From Catellatospora paridis (GTDB taxonomy: Bacteria; Actinomycetota; Actinomycetes; Mycobacteriales; Micromonosporaceae), in the NCBI RefSeq assembly GCF_009720365.1, contig NZ_ML769316.1, positions 274,218 to 338,217 of the forward strand: DNA of 64,000 nt. Reading direction: 5' to 3'. Below the pieces are notes generated by a model, which searched no databases, was not told where the DNA came from, and saw only the letters and a program-made list of their open reading frames with translations. Made by a program: the position numbers and the translations under genes. Below are positions 53,276 to 62,497 of this stretch, one piece after another (position 1 is the first letter of the stretch; every line of letters starts with the position of its first letter).

Positions 53276-54325
53276 TCAGCCCCTGATCTTGTCCAGTTGC
53301 GCCAGCGCCTGTTGCCGCAGGACTTCCGGCAGCGGAGCGAAGCTCACGTCATCGGCGATGGCCTGGCCGTCGGTGAGCAGATAGGTGAGGAACCGCTTGG
53401 CGAGGTCCGCCTTGGCGACGTCGCCGTAGCTCGTGCGGACCAGCAGGTAGCTCAGCGCCGTGATCGGGTACGCGCCGACGCCCGGGGCGTCGAGCACGTC
53501 GTAGGTCATGTCGCCATGGACCCGGGCCGCGGCCAGTGCCATCGTCGCGGCCTCGATCGTCGGCTCGACGAACCGGCCGTCCCTGTTCCGCACCGCGGCC
53601 GCGGCGAGCCCCGCCTGCATGGCGTCACGCAGGTCCAGGTAGCCGATGGACCCCGCATGGTGCTGGATCAGCCGGGCGACGCCGGTGTTGCGCTCGCCCG
53701 CCTGCGTGCCGGCCGGCCAGGCGATGCTGTCGCCGCTGCCCAGCCTCCACGACGGTGCCGCCGCGACAAGGTACCTGGTGAAGTTGTCGGTGGTGCCGGA
53801 GCCGTCGGCACGGCGCACGACCGTGATGTCCAGATCCGGTAGCGGCACCCCCGGATTGTCGGCCACGATCCTCGGATCGCGCCAATGTGTGATGTCGCGC
53901 TGGAAGATCCTGGCGATCGTGTCCGGCCTCAGCCGTAGTCCGTCCACGCCGGCCAGCATGTACGCGATCGTGACGGGTGCGGCGACCGTCGGCAGTCGCA
54001 CGAACGTGCCCGGCGTGATCGCGTCGGCGTCCGTCACGGCGCTGTCCGTGCCGGCGAAGTCGGTCAGGCGCTGCGCGAACTCCTTCTTGCCGGCAGCCGA
54101 GCCGATGGCGTCGTAGCTGACGGTGACTTCGGGTGCGACCTGCTTGAATGCTGCGATCACCGCCTGGTAGTAGGCATCGGGCAGGCTCGCGCCTGAGCCC
54201 TCGAGCTGTCTGGACAGTGTGTACGCGTCGGCGACGGTGGGGCTGCCCGCGCGAACGCAGCCGGACAGCAGGGCCTGCGTCAGCAGGATCGCGGGCACCA
54301 GCAGCGATACCACCAGACGCGACAT
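53276..54325 (-). CDS. PstS-like phosphate-binding lipoprotein
   Basis: The 349-residue protein has a lipoprotein signal (LLVPAILLTQALLSGC, lipobox LSGC) and PstS ligand loops: EGSGASLPDAYYQAVIAAFK, DFAGTDSAVTDADA, RADGSGTTDNFTRYLVAA. No pstCAB genes are near, so it is an orphan receptor or scavenger. The start at ATG 54325 lies 16 bases after the stop of the enoyl-CoA hydratase gene, so co-transcription is likely but functionally odd. Confidence 0.87.
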   Translation of the reverse strand: MSRLVVSLLVPAILLTQALLSGCVRAGSPTVADAYTLSRQLEGSGASLPDAYYQAVIAAFKQVAPEVTVSYDAIGSAAGKKEFAQRLTDFAGTDSAVTDADAITPGTFVRLPTVAAPVTIAYMLAGVDGLRLRPDTIARIFQRDITHWRDPRIVADNPGVPLPDLDITVVRRADGSGTTDNFTRYLVAAAPSWRLGSGDSIAWPAGTQAGERNTGVARLIQHHAGSIGYLDLRDAMQAGLAAAAVRNRDGRFVEPTIEAATMALAAARVHGDMTYDVLDAPGVGAYPITALSYLLVRTSYGDVAKADLAKRFLTYLLTDGQAIADDVSFAPLPEVLRQQALAQLDKIRG

Positions 54326-54341
54326 CAGACTCACCGCGGCG

Positions 54342-55214
54342 TCAGGACGGGTGCTCGTCGGGGCCGTCGGACAGGGCGCCGAGCAGGCGGGGAAGATCCA
54401 TCTCACCGTCGGGGGTCTGGAATCCGCGTCGCATCGCGGCCCGCATCCGGCTGGAGCCTTCGGGGCTGCTCAGACCCTCGGCGAACAGGTCCGAGTCGCG
54501 GCGGAACGCCTCCGCGGGCGCCAGCGTGATCTCGTTGACCCGGTCCTTGAGCGTGGCGTGGGCCGCGGCCGGGAAACCCGCGATCCGATGCGCGAGCGCC
54601 GTGACGAAGCCCGGCAGTTCCGCGGCGGGCAGCGCCCGGTTGATCCAGCCGTACCGCTCGGCGAGGTCGGCGTCATAGTCCTGCGCGCTCAGCATGACCT
54701 CCAGCGCTCTGCCTCGCCCCAGCAGGCGGGTCAGGTGCTGGACACCACCCGCTCCCGGGATCGTGCCGAACGCCTGCTCGAGCTGGCAGAACAGCGCTGA
54801 CTCCCGGGCGGCGAAGCGCATGTCGCAGGCCAGTACGAACTCGCTGCCCGCGCCGCGCACCCGGCCCTGGATCTGCGCGATGCTGACCAGACGGCTTTCG
54901 CTCAGGCGGCGGAACAGCAGCCCGATCGAGGGCTCGCCGACGAGTTCGGCGGCCTCGGCTCGATACTGCGCGACCTTGGTGACGTCGACATGCGAGATGA
55001 AGTAGTCGGGGTCGGCGCTGCTGAACACCAGCACCCGGGCACTGGCGTCAGCCTCGGCCGCCCGGATGAGCGTCACCAGGTCACGAACCAGCTCGGGTCC
55101 GAGAAGATTCATGGGCGGCGCACAAATCTCGGCGAAGACCACTGATCCATCGACGCGGACATCGAGCGTACGGGTCGCACTCTGGCCAGATGCACCGGCT
55201 GCTGCAGTCATCAT
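54342..55214 (-). CDS. Enoyl-CoA hydratase/isomerase family protein
   Basis: The 290-residue crotonase has oxyanion-hole segments ADPDYFISHVDVTKVAQY and GRVRGAGSEFVLACDMRFAA. Both catalytic glutamates are in family position: QLEQAFGTIPGAGGVQHLTR and ALEVMLSAQDYDADLAERYG. Hydration or isomerisation of an acyl-CoA is expected. Alternative start 3 bases downstream. Substrate unknown. Confidence 0.88.
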   Translation of the reverse strand: MMTAAAGASGQSATRTLDVRVDGSVVFAEICAPPMNLLGPELVRDLVTLIRAAEADASARVLVFSSADPDYFISHVDVTKVAQYRAEAAELVGEPSIGLLFRRLSESRLVSIAQIQGRVRGAGSEFVLACDMRFAARESALFCQLEQAFGTIPGAGGVQHLTRLLGRGRALEVMLSAQDYDADLAERYGWINRALPAAELPGFVTALAHRIAGFPAAAHATLKDRVNEITLAPAEAFRRDSDLFAEGLSSPEGSSRMRAAMRRGFQTPDGEMDLPRLLGALSDGPDEHPS

Positions 55215-55395
55215 GTGTCACGTCCGTCTCAGCAGACGCACTGGTCACGGATCGGGCAAGACGAACATCCTGCTCGCACCCTCAAACTACCGCAGCAGTG
55301 ACGGCGACGACGGGCTCCCGGCGGGGACCGCCCGGTCGGCCGAACCGCCCCGCACCCGCGCCGACGCCGGACGCGTCGGCCGAATCTTGGGCACC

Positions 55396-57228
55396 TCACG
55401 TGGCTGCACCGCGCCGGCTGCGGGACAGGACCGTCCCCAGCCACAGCATGCCGACGCCGAGCAGTGCCATCGCCGCCGCGACGGGCACCCGGAACGGGTC
55501 TGCCAGGTGCAGCGCGAGGAACCACAGTCTGGTGTCACTGCCGCGCCAGATCAGATACAGCGGCACCAGCCCTTGCGGGAACAGCGGGATCCAGCACACG
55601 ACGCACAGGAACATGACGACCGCCGCCCGGCGGGGCGGCAGCTTGACCCGCGCCGAAGCGGCGCGGCCGGGGCCGGGGGTGACGGTGCCGCCGCCGGACA
55701 TGCGGGCGAGCAGTTCCGGGCCGCGCTCGCCCAGCCGCCGGTAGGCTGCGCGGCCCAGCCACCACGTGCACGCCCCGCCGGTCGCCAGCCCTACCGCTAC
55801 CGCCGCCCAGCTCAGCAGCGGGCTGCCGGTGCGGTCGCCGAGCAGTGCGACACCTGCCGCGGGCAGCGCGGTCACCGGTACGACCACCAGCATCGCCAGG
55901 ACCTGGCCGAAGATGTTGCCTGCGTCGAGCGGGTTGCCGCCGCGTCGGGCCGGCTCCGGGCCGGGCACGAGGAAGAACACCGAGGTGTATGCGATCAGCC
56001 CCGCTCCGCCGCCGACCAGCGCCGCGAGCAGCGCCAGCGCCCACGGCCAGGTCCATGCGCCGCCGCCGACCGCGGTCCCCGCCACGGTCAGCGCGACCGC
56101 GACCGGGGCGACCTGGATCAGCCACGCCACCTGCCTTCCGCGCACGTCGGCGCGGGTCCGCCCGGGGTCGACCAGGGTCAGCCACAGTGCGGTGCCGTCG
56201 AGTCCGTACAGGTTCGCCGACGTCGCCGCGGCCATCACCACGACGATGACCCCGGCCCACGGCAGCAGCCCGGCCCAGCCGATGGCCAGGGGCCACAGGG
56301 TGTAGACGAGCCCGAACCAGATCGCGAACCACCGCAGGTGCAGCCGCATCAGGTCACGCGACCAGGTGCGCAGCTCCTTGGCGGCGACGGTGCCGACCGG
56401 CCCGGCCCGGTCCAGCCGCTCCAGCAGCGGCGTGCGGACCCGACCCGGGCCGCGGTGCGCCGGCCGGGTCGTGGTGCGCCGCACCAGCAGCCGTGACCAG
56501 AGCAGTACCGCGGCGACCGGCAGCGCGACCAGCCCTGCCCCGGTTGCGGCCGCCAGCGGCCAGTCGCCGCGGGCGAGCGCGTCGAGGCAGACGACCGCCC
56601 AGCCCGAGGGCAGCACCCGCAGCAGGGTCGAGAACCCGACCGGCAGTCCCCGGTCGACGAGCCCGAACTGCACCGCGGCCCAGATCAGCACCCACGACTG
56701 GTTCAGCGTCGCGTTGACCCCGGCGTTGATCAGCGCGGACAGCACCGCACTGGGGCGGGAGCGGACCGCCAGGCCCATGACCGCCAGCATCAGCCGCGAC
56801 AGTGCCACGACCAGGACGAGCTGCAGCGGCACGAGCACCAGGGCGGCGGTGAACGCGGCCAGGCCGAGACCGGCCGCGTACACGACCAGGGCGCTGAAGG
56901 CGACCAGGCTGATCAGCGGGCCGACGCCGATGAACGACACCGCCAGGAACCCGAACGCGACCCGCCGCGGCGGCAGCGGGATCAGCGCAAGCTGCTCGGG
57001 CCGGATCGACTCGTCGCCGCCGCCGGTGTAGACCGGGCCGAGCAGCCAGCCGAACATCCACACCGCCAGCGCGGCCGCGAACAGGTCGCCGCGCAAGGCC
57101 GGGCCTGGCAGGTCGGCGCCGGCGAGCATGATGGTGCCGACGGCGAGCGTGAGGCCCGCTGCCGCGCCGAGGAACAGGCCGCCGGCGCGGGCGCCGCTGG
57201 TCGAGTGCGCCAGCACCCGCAGCTTCAT
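55396..57228 (-). CDS. ABC transporter membrane subunit (exporter-type)
   Basis: The 610-residue protein has about 13 hydrophobic helices (ALVVYAAGLGLAAFTAALVL VP; WFAIWFGLVYTLWPLAIGWA G). No nucleotide-binding motifs. ATG 57228 starts 5 bases after the ATPase stop, so the two form one exporter operon of the ABC-2/YhaP-like class. Cargo unknown. Confidence 0.85.
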   Translation of the reverse strand: MKLRVLAHSTSGARAGGLFLGAAAGLTLAVGTIMLAGADLPGPALRGDLFAAALAVWMFGWLLGPVYTGGGDESIRPEQLALIPLPPRRVAFGFLAVSFIGVGPLISLVAFSALVVYAAGLGLAAFTAALVLVPLQLVLVVALSRLMLAVMGLAVRSRPSAVLSALINAGVNATLNQSWVLIWAAVQFGLVDRGLPVGFSTLLRVLPSGWAVVCLDALARGDWPLAAATGAGLVALPVAAVLLWSRLLVRRTTTRPAHRGPGRVRTPLLERLDRAGPVGTVAAKELRTWSRDLMRLHLRWFAIWFGLVYTLWPLAIGWAGLLPWAGVIVVVMAAATSANLYGLDGTALWLTLVDPGRTRADVRGRQVAWLIQVAPVAVALTVAGTAVGGGAWTWPWALALLAALVGGGAGLIAYTSVFFLVPGPEPARRGGNPLDAGNIFGQVLAMLVVVPVTALPAAGVALLGDRTGSPLLSWAAVAVGLATGGACTWWLGRAAYRRLGERGPELLARMSGGGTVTPGPGRAASARVKLPPRRAAVVMFLCVVCWIPLFPQGLVPLYLIWRGSDTRLWFLALHLADPFRVPVAAAMALLGVGMLWLGTVLSRSRRGAAT

Positions 57229-57233
57229 CAGGG

Positions 57234-57992
57234 TCAGGACGCCAACCACGACGGGCTCCGGGTGAGGTCGAGGTCGGCGCCGACCAGGCCGACGAACCGC
57301 TGCTCCAGCGTCGATCCGGCGCGGACCTGGTCGAGCGGGCCGGCGGCGGCGATCCGGCCGCGGTGTACGACGGCGACGTGGTCGCACAGCTGCTCGACGG
57401 TGGCCATGACGTGGCTGGACAGCACGACGGTGCCGCCGGCGGCGGTGAACTGGCGCAGCATCGCCCGGATGGTCAGCGCCGATACGGGGTCGACGGCTTC
57501 GAACGGCTCGTCGAGCACCAGTAGCGACGGCCCGTGCAGCAGCGCGGCGGCCAGGCCGATCTTCTTGCGCATGCCGGTCGAGTAGTCGATGACCAGGGTG
57601 CGTTCGGCGGCCGCGAGGTCGAGGATGTCGAGCAGCTCGTCGGCGCGGGCGGCGGCGACGGGTGGGGCGAGTCCGCGCAGCCGGCCGAGGAACACCAGCA
57701 GCTCGCGGCCGGTGAGTCGTTCGGGTAGGGCCAGGCCGTCGGGTAGGACGCCGAGGCGGGTTCGGGCCGGGATCGGGTCGGCCCAGACGTCGAGGCCTTC
57801 GACACGAACCGTGCCACTGTCGGGGCGCAGCAGGCCGACGGCCATGGACAGGGTGGTGGTCTTGCCCGCGCCGTTGGGCCCGACGAGGCCGAAGAACGCA
57901 CCTGCGGGTACGCGCAGGCTGAGGTCGTCGACCGCCGTCCGGTCACCGAACCGCTTGCCCAAATTCGTGATCTCCAACGCGGGTGTCCGCAC
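57234..57992 (-). CDS. ABC transporter ATP-binding protein
   Basis: The 252-residue ATPase has Walker A GLVGPNGAGKTTTLSMAVGL, signature YSTGMRKKIGLAAALLHGPS and Walker B LLVLDEPFEAVDPVSA, with the H-loop SSHVMATVEQL. The signature STGMRKK is a family-typical variant of LSGGQ. GTG 57992 is selected because GGAGGGG precedes it by 5 bases; the frame is open further upstream. It pairs with the membrane subunit at 55396-57228. Confidence 0.92.
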   Translation of the reverse strand: MRTPALEITNLGKRFGDRTAVDDLSLRVPAGAFFGLVGPNGAGKTTTLSMAVGLLRPDSGTVRVEGLDVWADPIPARTRLGVLPDGLALPERLTGRELLVFLGRLRGLAPPVAAARADELLDILDLAAAERTLVIDYSTGMRKKIGLAAALLHGPSLLVLDEPFEAVDPVSALTIRAMLRQFTAAGGTVVLSSHVMATVEQLCDHVAVVHRGRIAAAGPLDQVRAGSTLEQRFVGLVGADLDLTRSPSWLAS

Positions 57993-58340
57993 GAGTTCCC
58001 CTCCGCCACCGGTCCACGCGGACGGTATGGTCGGCCCTGCCGCCTTACCGTCTTGGTCATCTGGACCTACGCTCTGTCGTGCGCGGACGGTTGGTGCCCC
58101 GGCGGACTGTTCATCATCCATTCCGGCGGTGGGCCGGCAACGTCTACGCCGACGGGCGAGGTGCCGGTGGGCTGCGATGCGCTGCTGTTCGACGAACAGC
58201 CCCCGATGCCCGCTGTCAGCGTGGTAAGCCGAATCGGGACGACGTGACCGACCAGTCGCCCGGCGGCGGATCGGCGTCACGCGTTCGGCCGCGCAGGTCC
58301 ACCTGCGCCTGACGGCGAAGGTGTCCACCGAAGGGCTCAG
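57993..58340. other. Divergent intergenic region
   Basis: It separates the ABC operon (minus) from a membrane-protein gene (plus) and must carry both promoters. A 64-codon plus-strand frame at 58053 has no ribosome binding site or known domain. Confidence 0.4.
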
Positions 58341-59204
58341 ATGGCAGCGGACTGCACCTACGACTGGAATCCGCTGACGACGGCGCCGCTGAACTCGCAG
58401 CTGGCGGGCGTACTGGCGGGTCTGGTGTTCGCCGGGATGATCGTCCTGATCAGCGTGCAACCCGAGCCGTCTCGCCTGCCGAGCGGCGTCGAGCCGGGAC
58501 GGCGCACCGAGGCGCTGGTCCTGCTGGTCGGCTCGTTCCTCGCACTCCTGATGGCCAGCTTCCTGTTCGGCGTCGCTTCCGGCGACACCGTCTGCATCCG
58601 GGGCCGGACCCTGCTCCTGTCCGCCGGCGGCCTGCTGGGGCTCGGTGTGCTGAGCATGTTCGGCGGGTTGTGCTGGCTCATCGACCAGTACGATCACGAA
58701 TCGCGGCGCGCCACCCGGGTGACGTTGTTCGCGACGTACTTCGTCGGGTTCATCGTGATCTTCTACCTGTCGACCACGGTCGGTAGTTATGTCGACGACG
58801 TCGGCAGCGAACTCTCCGGGCAGCTACCGGGGTGGCTCCCGACGGTCATCAACTACTACTACCTGCCGATCCTGGAAGGCCTCACGGCTGTGCTGCTCCT
58901 GCGGTCGCTGGTACACCAGTACATCAGGCGCCCGCGCACGGAAACGTCGGAGATCACGGTCCTGGCGACCGCCTACATCTACGTTCTCGGCGTGATGGTC
59001 GCCGGCGTGATCGCCATCCAGACGACGAAGTTCGACGCCGACAAACCGATCACCCTCGGCTACTTCACCTTCGCGACGCTCACCTCGATCGGCGCTCCGG
59101 CTGTCGCCCTCGTGATGCAGCTGTTCGCCCTGCCGACGGGTCGCTCCGTGTCGGTCGCACAGCACCGGCCGGACGACGCCGCCGCCCTCCCCCACGCGGA
59201 GTGA
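58341..59204 (+). CDS. Hypothetical multi-TM membrane protein
   Basis: The 287-residue protein has about six transmembrane helices (LAGVLAGLVFAGMIVLISV, VLLVGSFLALLMASFLFGVA, VTLFATYFVGFIVIFYLSTT, TVLATAYIYVLGVMVAGVIA). The order of helices and the DQYDHESRRATR loop do not match a transporter family I know. It lies divergent from the ABC exporter genes. Function unknown. Confidence 0.72.
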   Translation: MAADCTYDWNPLTTAPLNSQLAGVLAGLVFAGMIVLISVQPEPSRLPSGVEPGRRTEALVLLVGSFLALLMASFLFGVASGDTVCIRGRTLLLSAGGLLGLGVLSMFGGLCWLIDQYDHESRRATRVTLFATYFVGFIVIFYLSTTVGSYVDDVGSELSGQLPGWLPTVINYYYLPILEGLTAVLLLRSLVHQYIRRPRTETSEITVLATAYIYVLGVMVAGVIAIQTTKFDADKPITLGYFTFATLTSIGAPAVALVMQLFALPTGRSVSVAQHRPDDAAALPHAE

Positions 59205-59229
59205 CGCCGGAACCGCCCGCTCCGCCCGC

Positions 59230-59922
59230 TCACACCCAGATCGCCGCCTCTACCCCACCGGCAAGCTGCTCAGGCACGGCCGGAATCGAGAACGCCGCAC
59301 CGGCGAGGACCCGGCGCGCCGACCACGCCGCCGCGGCCGCGGCCAGCACGTCGTCGACCCTGGCCAGCCGACCCGCCTGCCCGAGGTCGCCCGACGGCAG
59401 CACGCCCGCGGCCGCCAGCAACTCGCGGCGGCGCTGCGCCCCCGCCCACGTCGTCTTACCCGCCGCGAGCGCGGCACCGTCCGCGAGCTGTGCGAACGAC
59501 AGCTCCGGGTGCACCTCGACGGCACGGCGGCCGGTGTCGCGGATCCACGCGTCGACATCCAGGATCTTGTGGCGCAACCCGTATGCCTGCTGCGAGACGC
59601 CTTCGCCCGTACGCTCCCTGTTCAGCCGCACCGCCTCGGCGTGGTCGCCGGCGGCCAGCGCCGCACGCACCGGCGTCATGAACACCGACGCCCAGCGCGG
59701 CCCGGCCATGACGCGCGCCTGCACGTCGGCGCGGCGGCGGCCCTGGTCGGGCAGCCCGATCGGGATGTCGATCCCGACGACCGCCACCTCGCCGCCCGCA
59801 TCGGCGGCCCCGACCAGCTCGGCGATCGTCGCGCCGAAATGCGCGTCCACGGTCGTGCCGTCCAGGACCACGCCGACCCAGCCGGCCTTGCACGCGTCCG
59901 CGCCGAGCACCCGCCCTGTCAC
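59230..59922 (-). CDS. DUF429 domain protein
   Basis: The 230-residue protein starts RVLGADACKAGWVGVVLDG, has VVGIDIPIGLPDQGRRRADV QARVMAGPRWASVFMTPVR and later SQQAYGLRHKILDVDAWI and EVHPELSFAQL. This is the DUF429 pattern, an RNase-H/ASKHA-like fold with conserved acidic residues (D8, D51). Probably a nuclease or phosphotransferase-like enzyme; activity unknown. It begins just upstream of the tRNA-like gene on the other strand. Confidence 0.85.
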   Translation of the reverse strand: MTGRVLGADACKAGWVGVVLDGTTVDAHFGATIAELVGAADAGGEVAVVGIDIPIGLPDQGRRRADVQARVMAGPRWASVFMTPVRAALAAGDHAEAVRLNRERTGEGVSQQAYGLRHKILDVDAWIRDTGRRAVEVHPELSFAQLADGAALAAGKTTWAGAQRRRELLAAAGVLPSGDLGQAGRLARVDDVLAAAAAAWSARRVLAGAAFSIPAVPEQLAGGVEAAIWV

Positions 59923-60004
59923 CGGCCCAGCGTCTCACGCCCGTCGCCGCGCACGCCGAAACTCGATGGCCGGGTCGACTCGGCCGGTGCGATGATCTCC
60001 GCCT

Positions 60005-60132
60005 GGGTCGCTAGCTCAATTGGCAGAGCTTTCGACTGAGTAGCACGTCCGTTCCCCGCCTGTGCGGCCATGGACGCGCTTCCTTCTCCTTGTTGGATCG
60101 AAGGGTTCGGGGTTCGAGTCCCCGGCGACCCA
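60005..60132 (+). tRNA. tRNA gene (tRNA-Lys-like) interrupted in the anticodon loop by 59 nt
   Basis: Both halves of a tRNA are present and perfectly complementary. Acceptor GGGTCGC (60005-60011) pairs with GCGACCC (60125-60131). D-stem GCTC/GAGC; anticodon stem TTCGA (60031-60035) with TCGAA (60098-60102); a 5-nt variable loop; T-arm CGGGG-TTCGAGT-CCCCG. The discriminator is A, and CCA is not encoded. The body matches actinobacterial tRNA-Lys. After C32-U33 there follow 59 unexpected bases (60038-60096) in place of the anticodon. Without them the tRNA would be about 73 nt, the normal size. The insertion is preceded by U and ends with G, as group I introns do, but is far too short for one. 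It is probably a disrupted tRNA gene. No other feature explains it. Confidence 0.7.
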
Positions 60133-60189
60133 CTTGTGCTGCTGCTGCGGGCCGCGGCTGCCGTGGCCGACTGGAACGGGGAGGACCAC

Positions 60190-62349
60190 GTGCTCGACAA
60201 GACGATCATTCAGAAGACGCTGCGCGTGCCGGCCAGCGCCGGCCCGGCCGGCGACGGCGGTTCGGTGGCCCGGCAATTGGATGCGGTGCTGCTCGATGTC
60301 GGATTCTCATTGTCGCGCGAGCTGCTGGAACACATCGGCGGCGTGGCCCCGGCGCCGGCGTTGGACCTCGCCGCCACGGTCGTGTCGGCGGTGCGCGAAC
60401 TCGTCGGCGACCATGTGCAGCACAACGCCTATTTCATCGGCTTCCCGCACGACGTGCCCGACACCGTCGAGTTCTGGACGGACCGGCTACGGGCGGCCGT
60501 AGTCACCGGCGGTGGCACGGCGACCGACACGCAGCTGCGCTACGCCGTCGCCTCGGGCACGGTCAACCTGCTCGACCTGCCCGACTACGGGACCTACCAG
60601 CACACCTATGCCGAGCTGCTCGCCGCCCACGACGAGCTGATCGCCGCGGCCGGTGACCGGTTGACCCTGCTGCGCCTCGGCGATGCCACCGAGGTGGAGG
60701 CGGCACGGCTGTACCTGGCCATGGCAGGCAGCTCGACGCCGCACGGCGAGGCGGACCTCACGATCCTCAGCGAGCTCTCGGTCGCCTGCCTGGACGGCGT
60801 GCAGCCGGCCGAGATCCCGGTACGGGAGAACCGTGCCGTGCTCAACGGGATCCGGCTCGTCCTCGGCCGGCCGCTGGTCGGCGTGGACACGACGACCGAC
60901 GTGCTGCGCGTTGCCTGCCAGGTGTCCGGCGGGGACGCCTCGCTCGCCACACCCACCCGATTTCGTGCTTTCCGGCGCCCGGAGCGGCGGATGCTGCTGG
61001 CAGCACTGGACCGGGTCGTCGGCGCGAACCCGGACAAGCTCGGTGACGTCGCGCGCTATGCGGAACGGTGGAAGCGGCTCGGGGAACGGCTGCACCCGCA
61101 CGAGTACCCGCAGTGGCCGCACGCGCAGCAGGTCTTCACGGTCGCCCGCGGCGAGCTGCGGGTCAGCAACCTCGCCGGCCGCGCGGAGGCCGCGATCCGC
61201 GCCGGAGCCGTCGGTCCGGCCGCGACGGTGCTGTCGGCCGCGCCGGGTCTACTACTGCGCTCCGCGGACCGGCTGCTGCGGCAGGCCCCGGCGGCGCAGC
61301 GGACCGATGTGGTCGAAGCCGTCACCGGGGCGCTCGGCTCGGCGTCGGGGCGCGTGCTCCTGTCGCTGCGGGAGCACGTCGGCAACCGGCTGACGCCCGC
61401 GTCCGCCCGCATGTACGCGAACCGCTCGCGGCGCGCGTGGATCGGGCCCGACGCGCGTGCGCCGCTGCCCGCCGAGCTGGTGGCCGAGTTGTCGTCGCTG
61501 CTCGACGCCGAGATCGGCGCCCGGCTGCCGGAGTCGCGGCGACCGCTGCTGGTGGACCCGGAGGTGCTCGACGTCGCGCTGCCACTGTCGGGCAAGGCGT
61601 CCGAAGGCGGCTTCGCGGTGCTGCCGAGGGGCTCGCGGGCGTCGGTGTCCGGTGAGCAGCTGCGTTTCTTCATGTACTGGCGCCAGGCGCGTCAGCGCAC
61701 CGACTACGACCTGTCGGTGCTGCTGCTCGATGACCAGTTCCACACCGCGGGTCAGGTGTCCTGGACGAACTATCACCACGACGGTGTGGTGCACTCCGGC
61801 GACATCACCGACGCGGCGAACGGTGCGACCGAGTTCATCGACGTGCCGCTGACGGTCGAGGGTCACTACGTGGTTCCGCAGGTCTACGTCTTTGCGGGCG
61901 AGTCGTTCGACGAGGTCGCCGAGTCGATGTTCGGGTACCAGACCCGGACGCGGGAGCAGCGGGGTGCGCCGTTCGACGCGCGGACCGTGCGGGCGCGTTC
62001 GCATCTGCGCGGCCAGGGCCGGATCGCGCTGCCGATGGTGTTCGCCAGGGGCGAGCGCGGCTGGCAGGCCGTGTGGCTGCACCTGTACCTGGGAGGCAGG
62101 CCGTCGTTCAACCGGGTGGAGGACAACACGTTCTCCACGGCCGCACGGGTGCGGGCGCTGGTGGAACGCCGTCACCTCACCGTGTCCTACCTGGTGGACC
62201 TGTGGCGGGCACGGGCCGAGGTGATGACGTGGAACGGCCGGTTGCCGGACGAGCCGGTCACGTTCATCGGTCTCAGCGCGCCCGAAGGCCTGCCGGAGGG
62301 TTCGGAGGCGTACACGCTGGATCGGCTCGCCGAGCTGATCCCCGAGTAG
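60190..62349 (+). CDS. Large protein with C-terminal TerD-like domain (MXAN_6230/SCO0854-like)
   Basis: The 719-residue protein is mostly helical up to about residue 480 (LLDVGFSLSRELLEHIGGVA; HNAYFIGFPHDVPDTVEFWT), and then has a TerD-type domain: YDLSVLLLDDQFHTAGQVSW, VVHSGDITDAANGATEFIDV PLTV, later TVRARSHLRGQGRIALPMVF. TerD domains bind Ca2+ and occur in stress and tellurite-response systems. I compare it with SCO0854-type proteins, which others describe with a RING-like domain; I see no Cys/His cluster here. GTG 60190 has GGGGAGGA 5-6 bases upstream; the frame is open back through the tRNA gene, so the start should be read as inferred. No other Ter genes are close by. Confidence 0.75.
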   Translation: MLDKTIIQKTLRVPASAGPAGDGGSVARQLDAVLLDVGFSLSRELLEHIGGVAPAPALDLAATVVSAVRELVGDHVQHNAYFIGFPHDVPDTVEFWTDRLRAAVVTGGGTATDTQLRYAVASGTVNLLDLPDYGTYQHTYAELLAAHDELIAAAGDRLTLLRLGDATEVEAARLYLAMAGSSTPHGEADLTILSELSVACLDGVQPAEIPVRENRAVLNGIRLVLGRPLVGVDTTTDVLRVACQVSGGDASLATPTRFRAFRRPERRMLLAALDRVVGANPDKLGDVARYAERWKRLGERLHPHEYPQWPHAQQVFTVARGELRVSNLAGRAEAAIRAGAVGPAATVLSAAPGLLLRSADRLLRQAPAAQRTDVVEAVTGALGSASGRVLLSLREHVGNRLTPASARMYANRSRRAWIGPDARAPLPAELVAELSSLLDAEIGARLPESRRPLLVDPEVLDVALPLSGKASEGGFAVLPRGSRASVSGEQLRFFMYWRQARQRTDYDLSVLLLDDQFHTAGQVSWTNYHHDGVVHSGDITDAANGATEFIDVPLTVEGHYVVPQVYVFAGESFDEVAESMFGYQTRTREQRGAPFDARTVRARSHLRGQGRIALPMVFARGERGWQAVWLHLYLGGRPSFNRVEDNTFSTAARVRALVERRHLTVSYLVDLWRARAEVMTWNGRLPDEPVTFIGLSAPEGLPEGSEAYTLDRLAELIPE

Positions 62350-62497
62350 GCGTCAGCCGGGGCGCTTGCTGGTGTCGCTCCGCCGTGGACGGTCGGGTCG
62401 GCGCCCCGGGCGCAGGCCATTGGATCTTCAGCCATCCACTGTGGAACGATCATCGCGGGGCGCGGATCCGCGCGCCCCGCGATCCTGGGGAGGACAA

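Noticed and set aside
55535..56332. Second minus-strand open frame inside the ABC membrane-subunit gene
   Set aside because: It has the Arg/Gly-rich composition of a shadow frame, and the membrane subunit is clearly real in its own frame.
60038..60096. Group I intron in the tRNA
   Set aside because: At 59 nt it cannot contain the catalytic core of a group I intron, and no core motifs are visible. Only the U/G boundary rule fits.
60070..60189. Extension of the TerD-like gene back into the tRNA sequence
   Set aside because: The strong ribosome binding site and GTG at 60190 give a better start, and the upstream frame runs through the tRNA arms.
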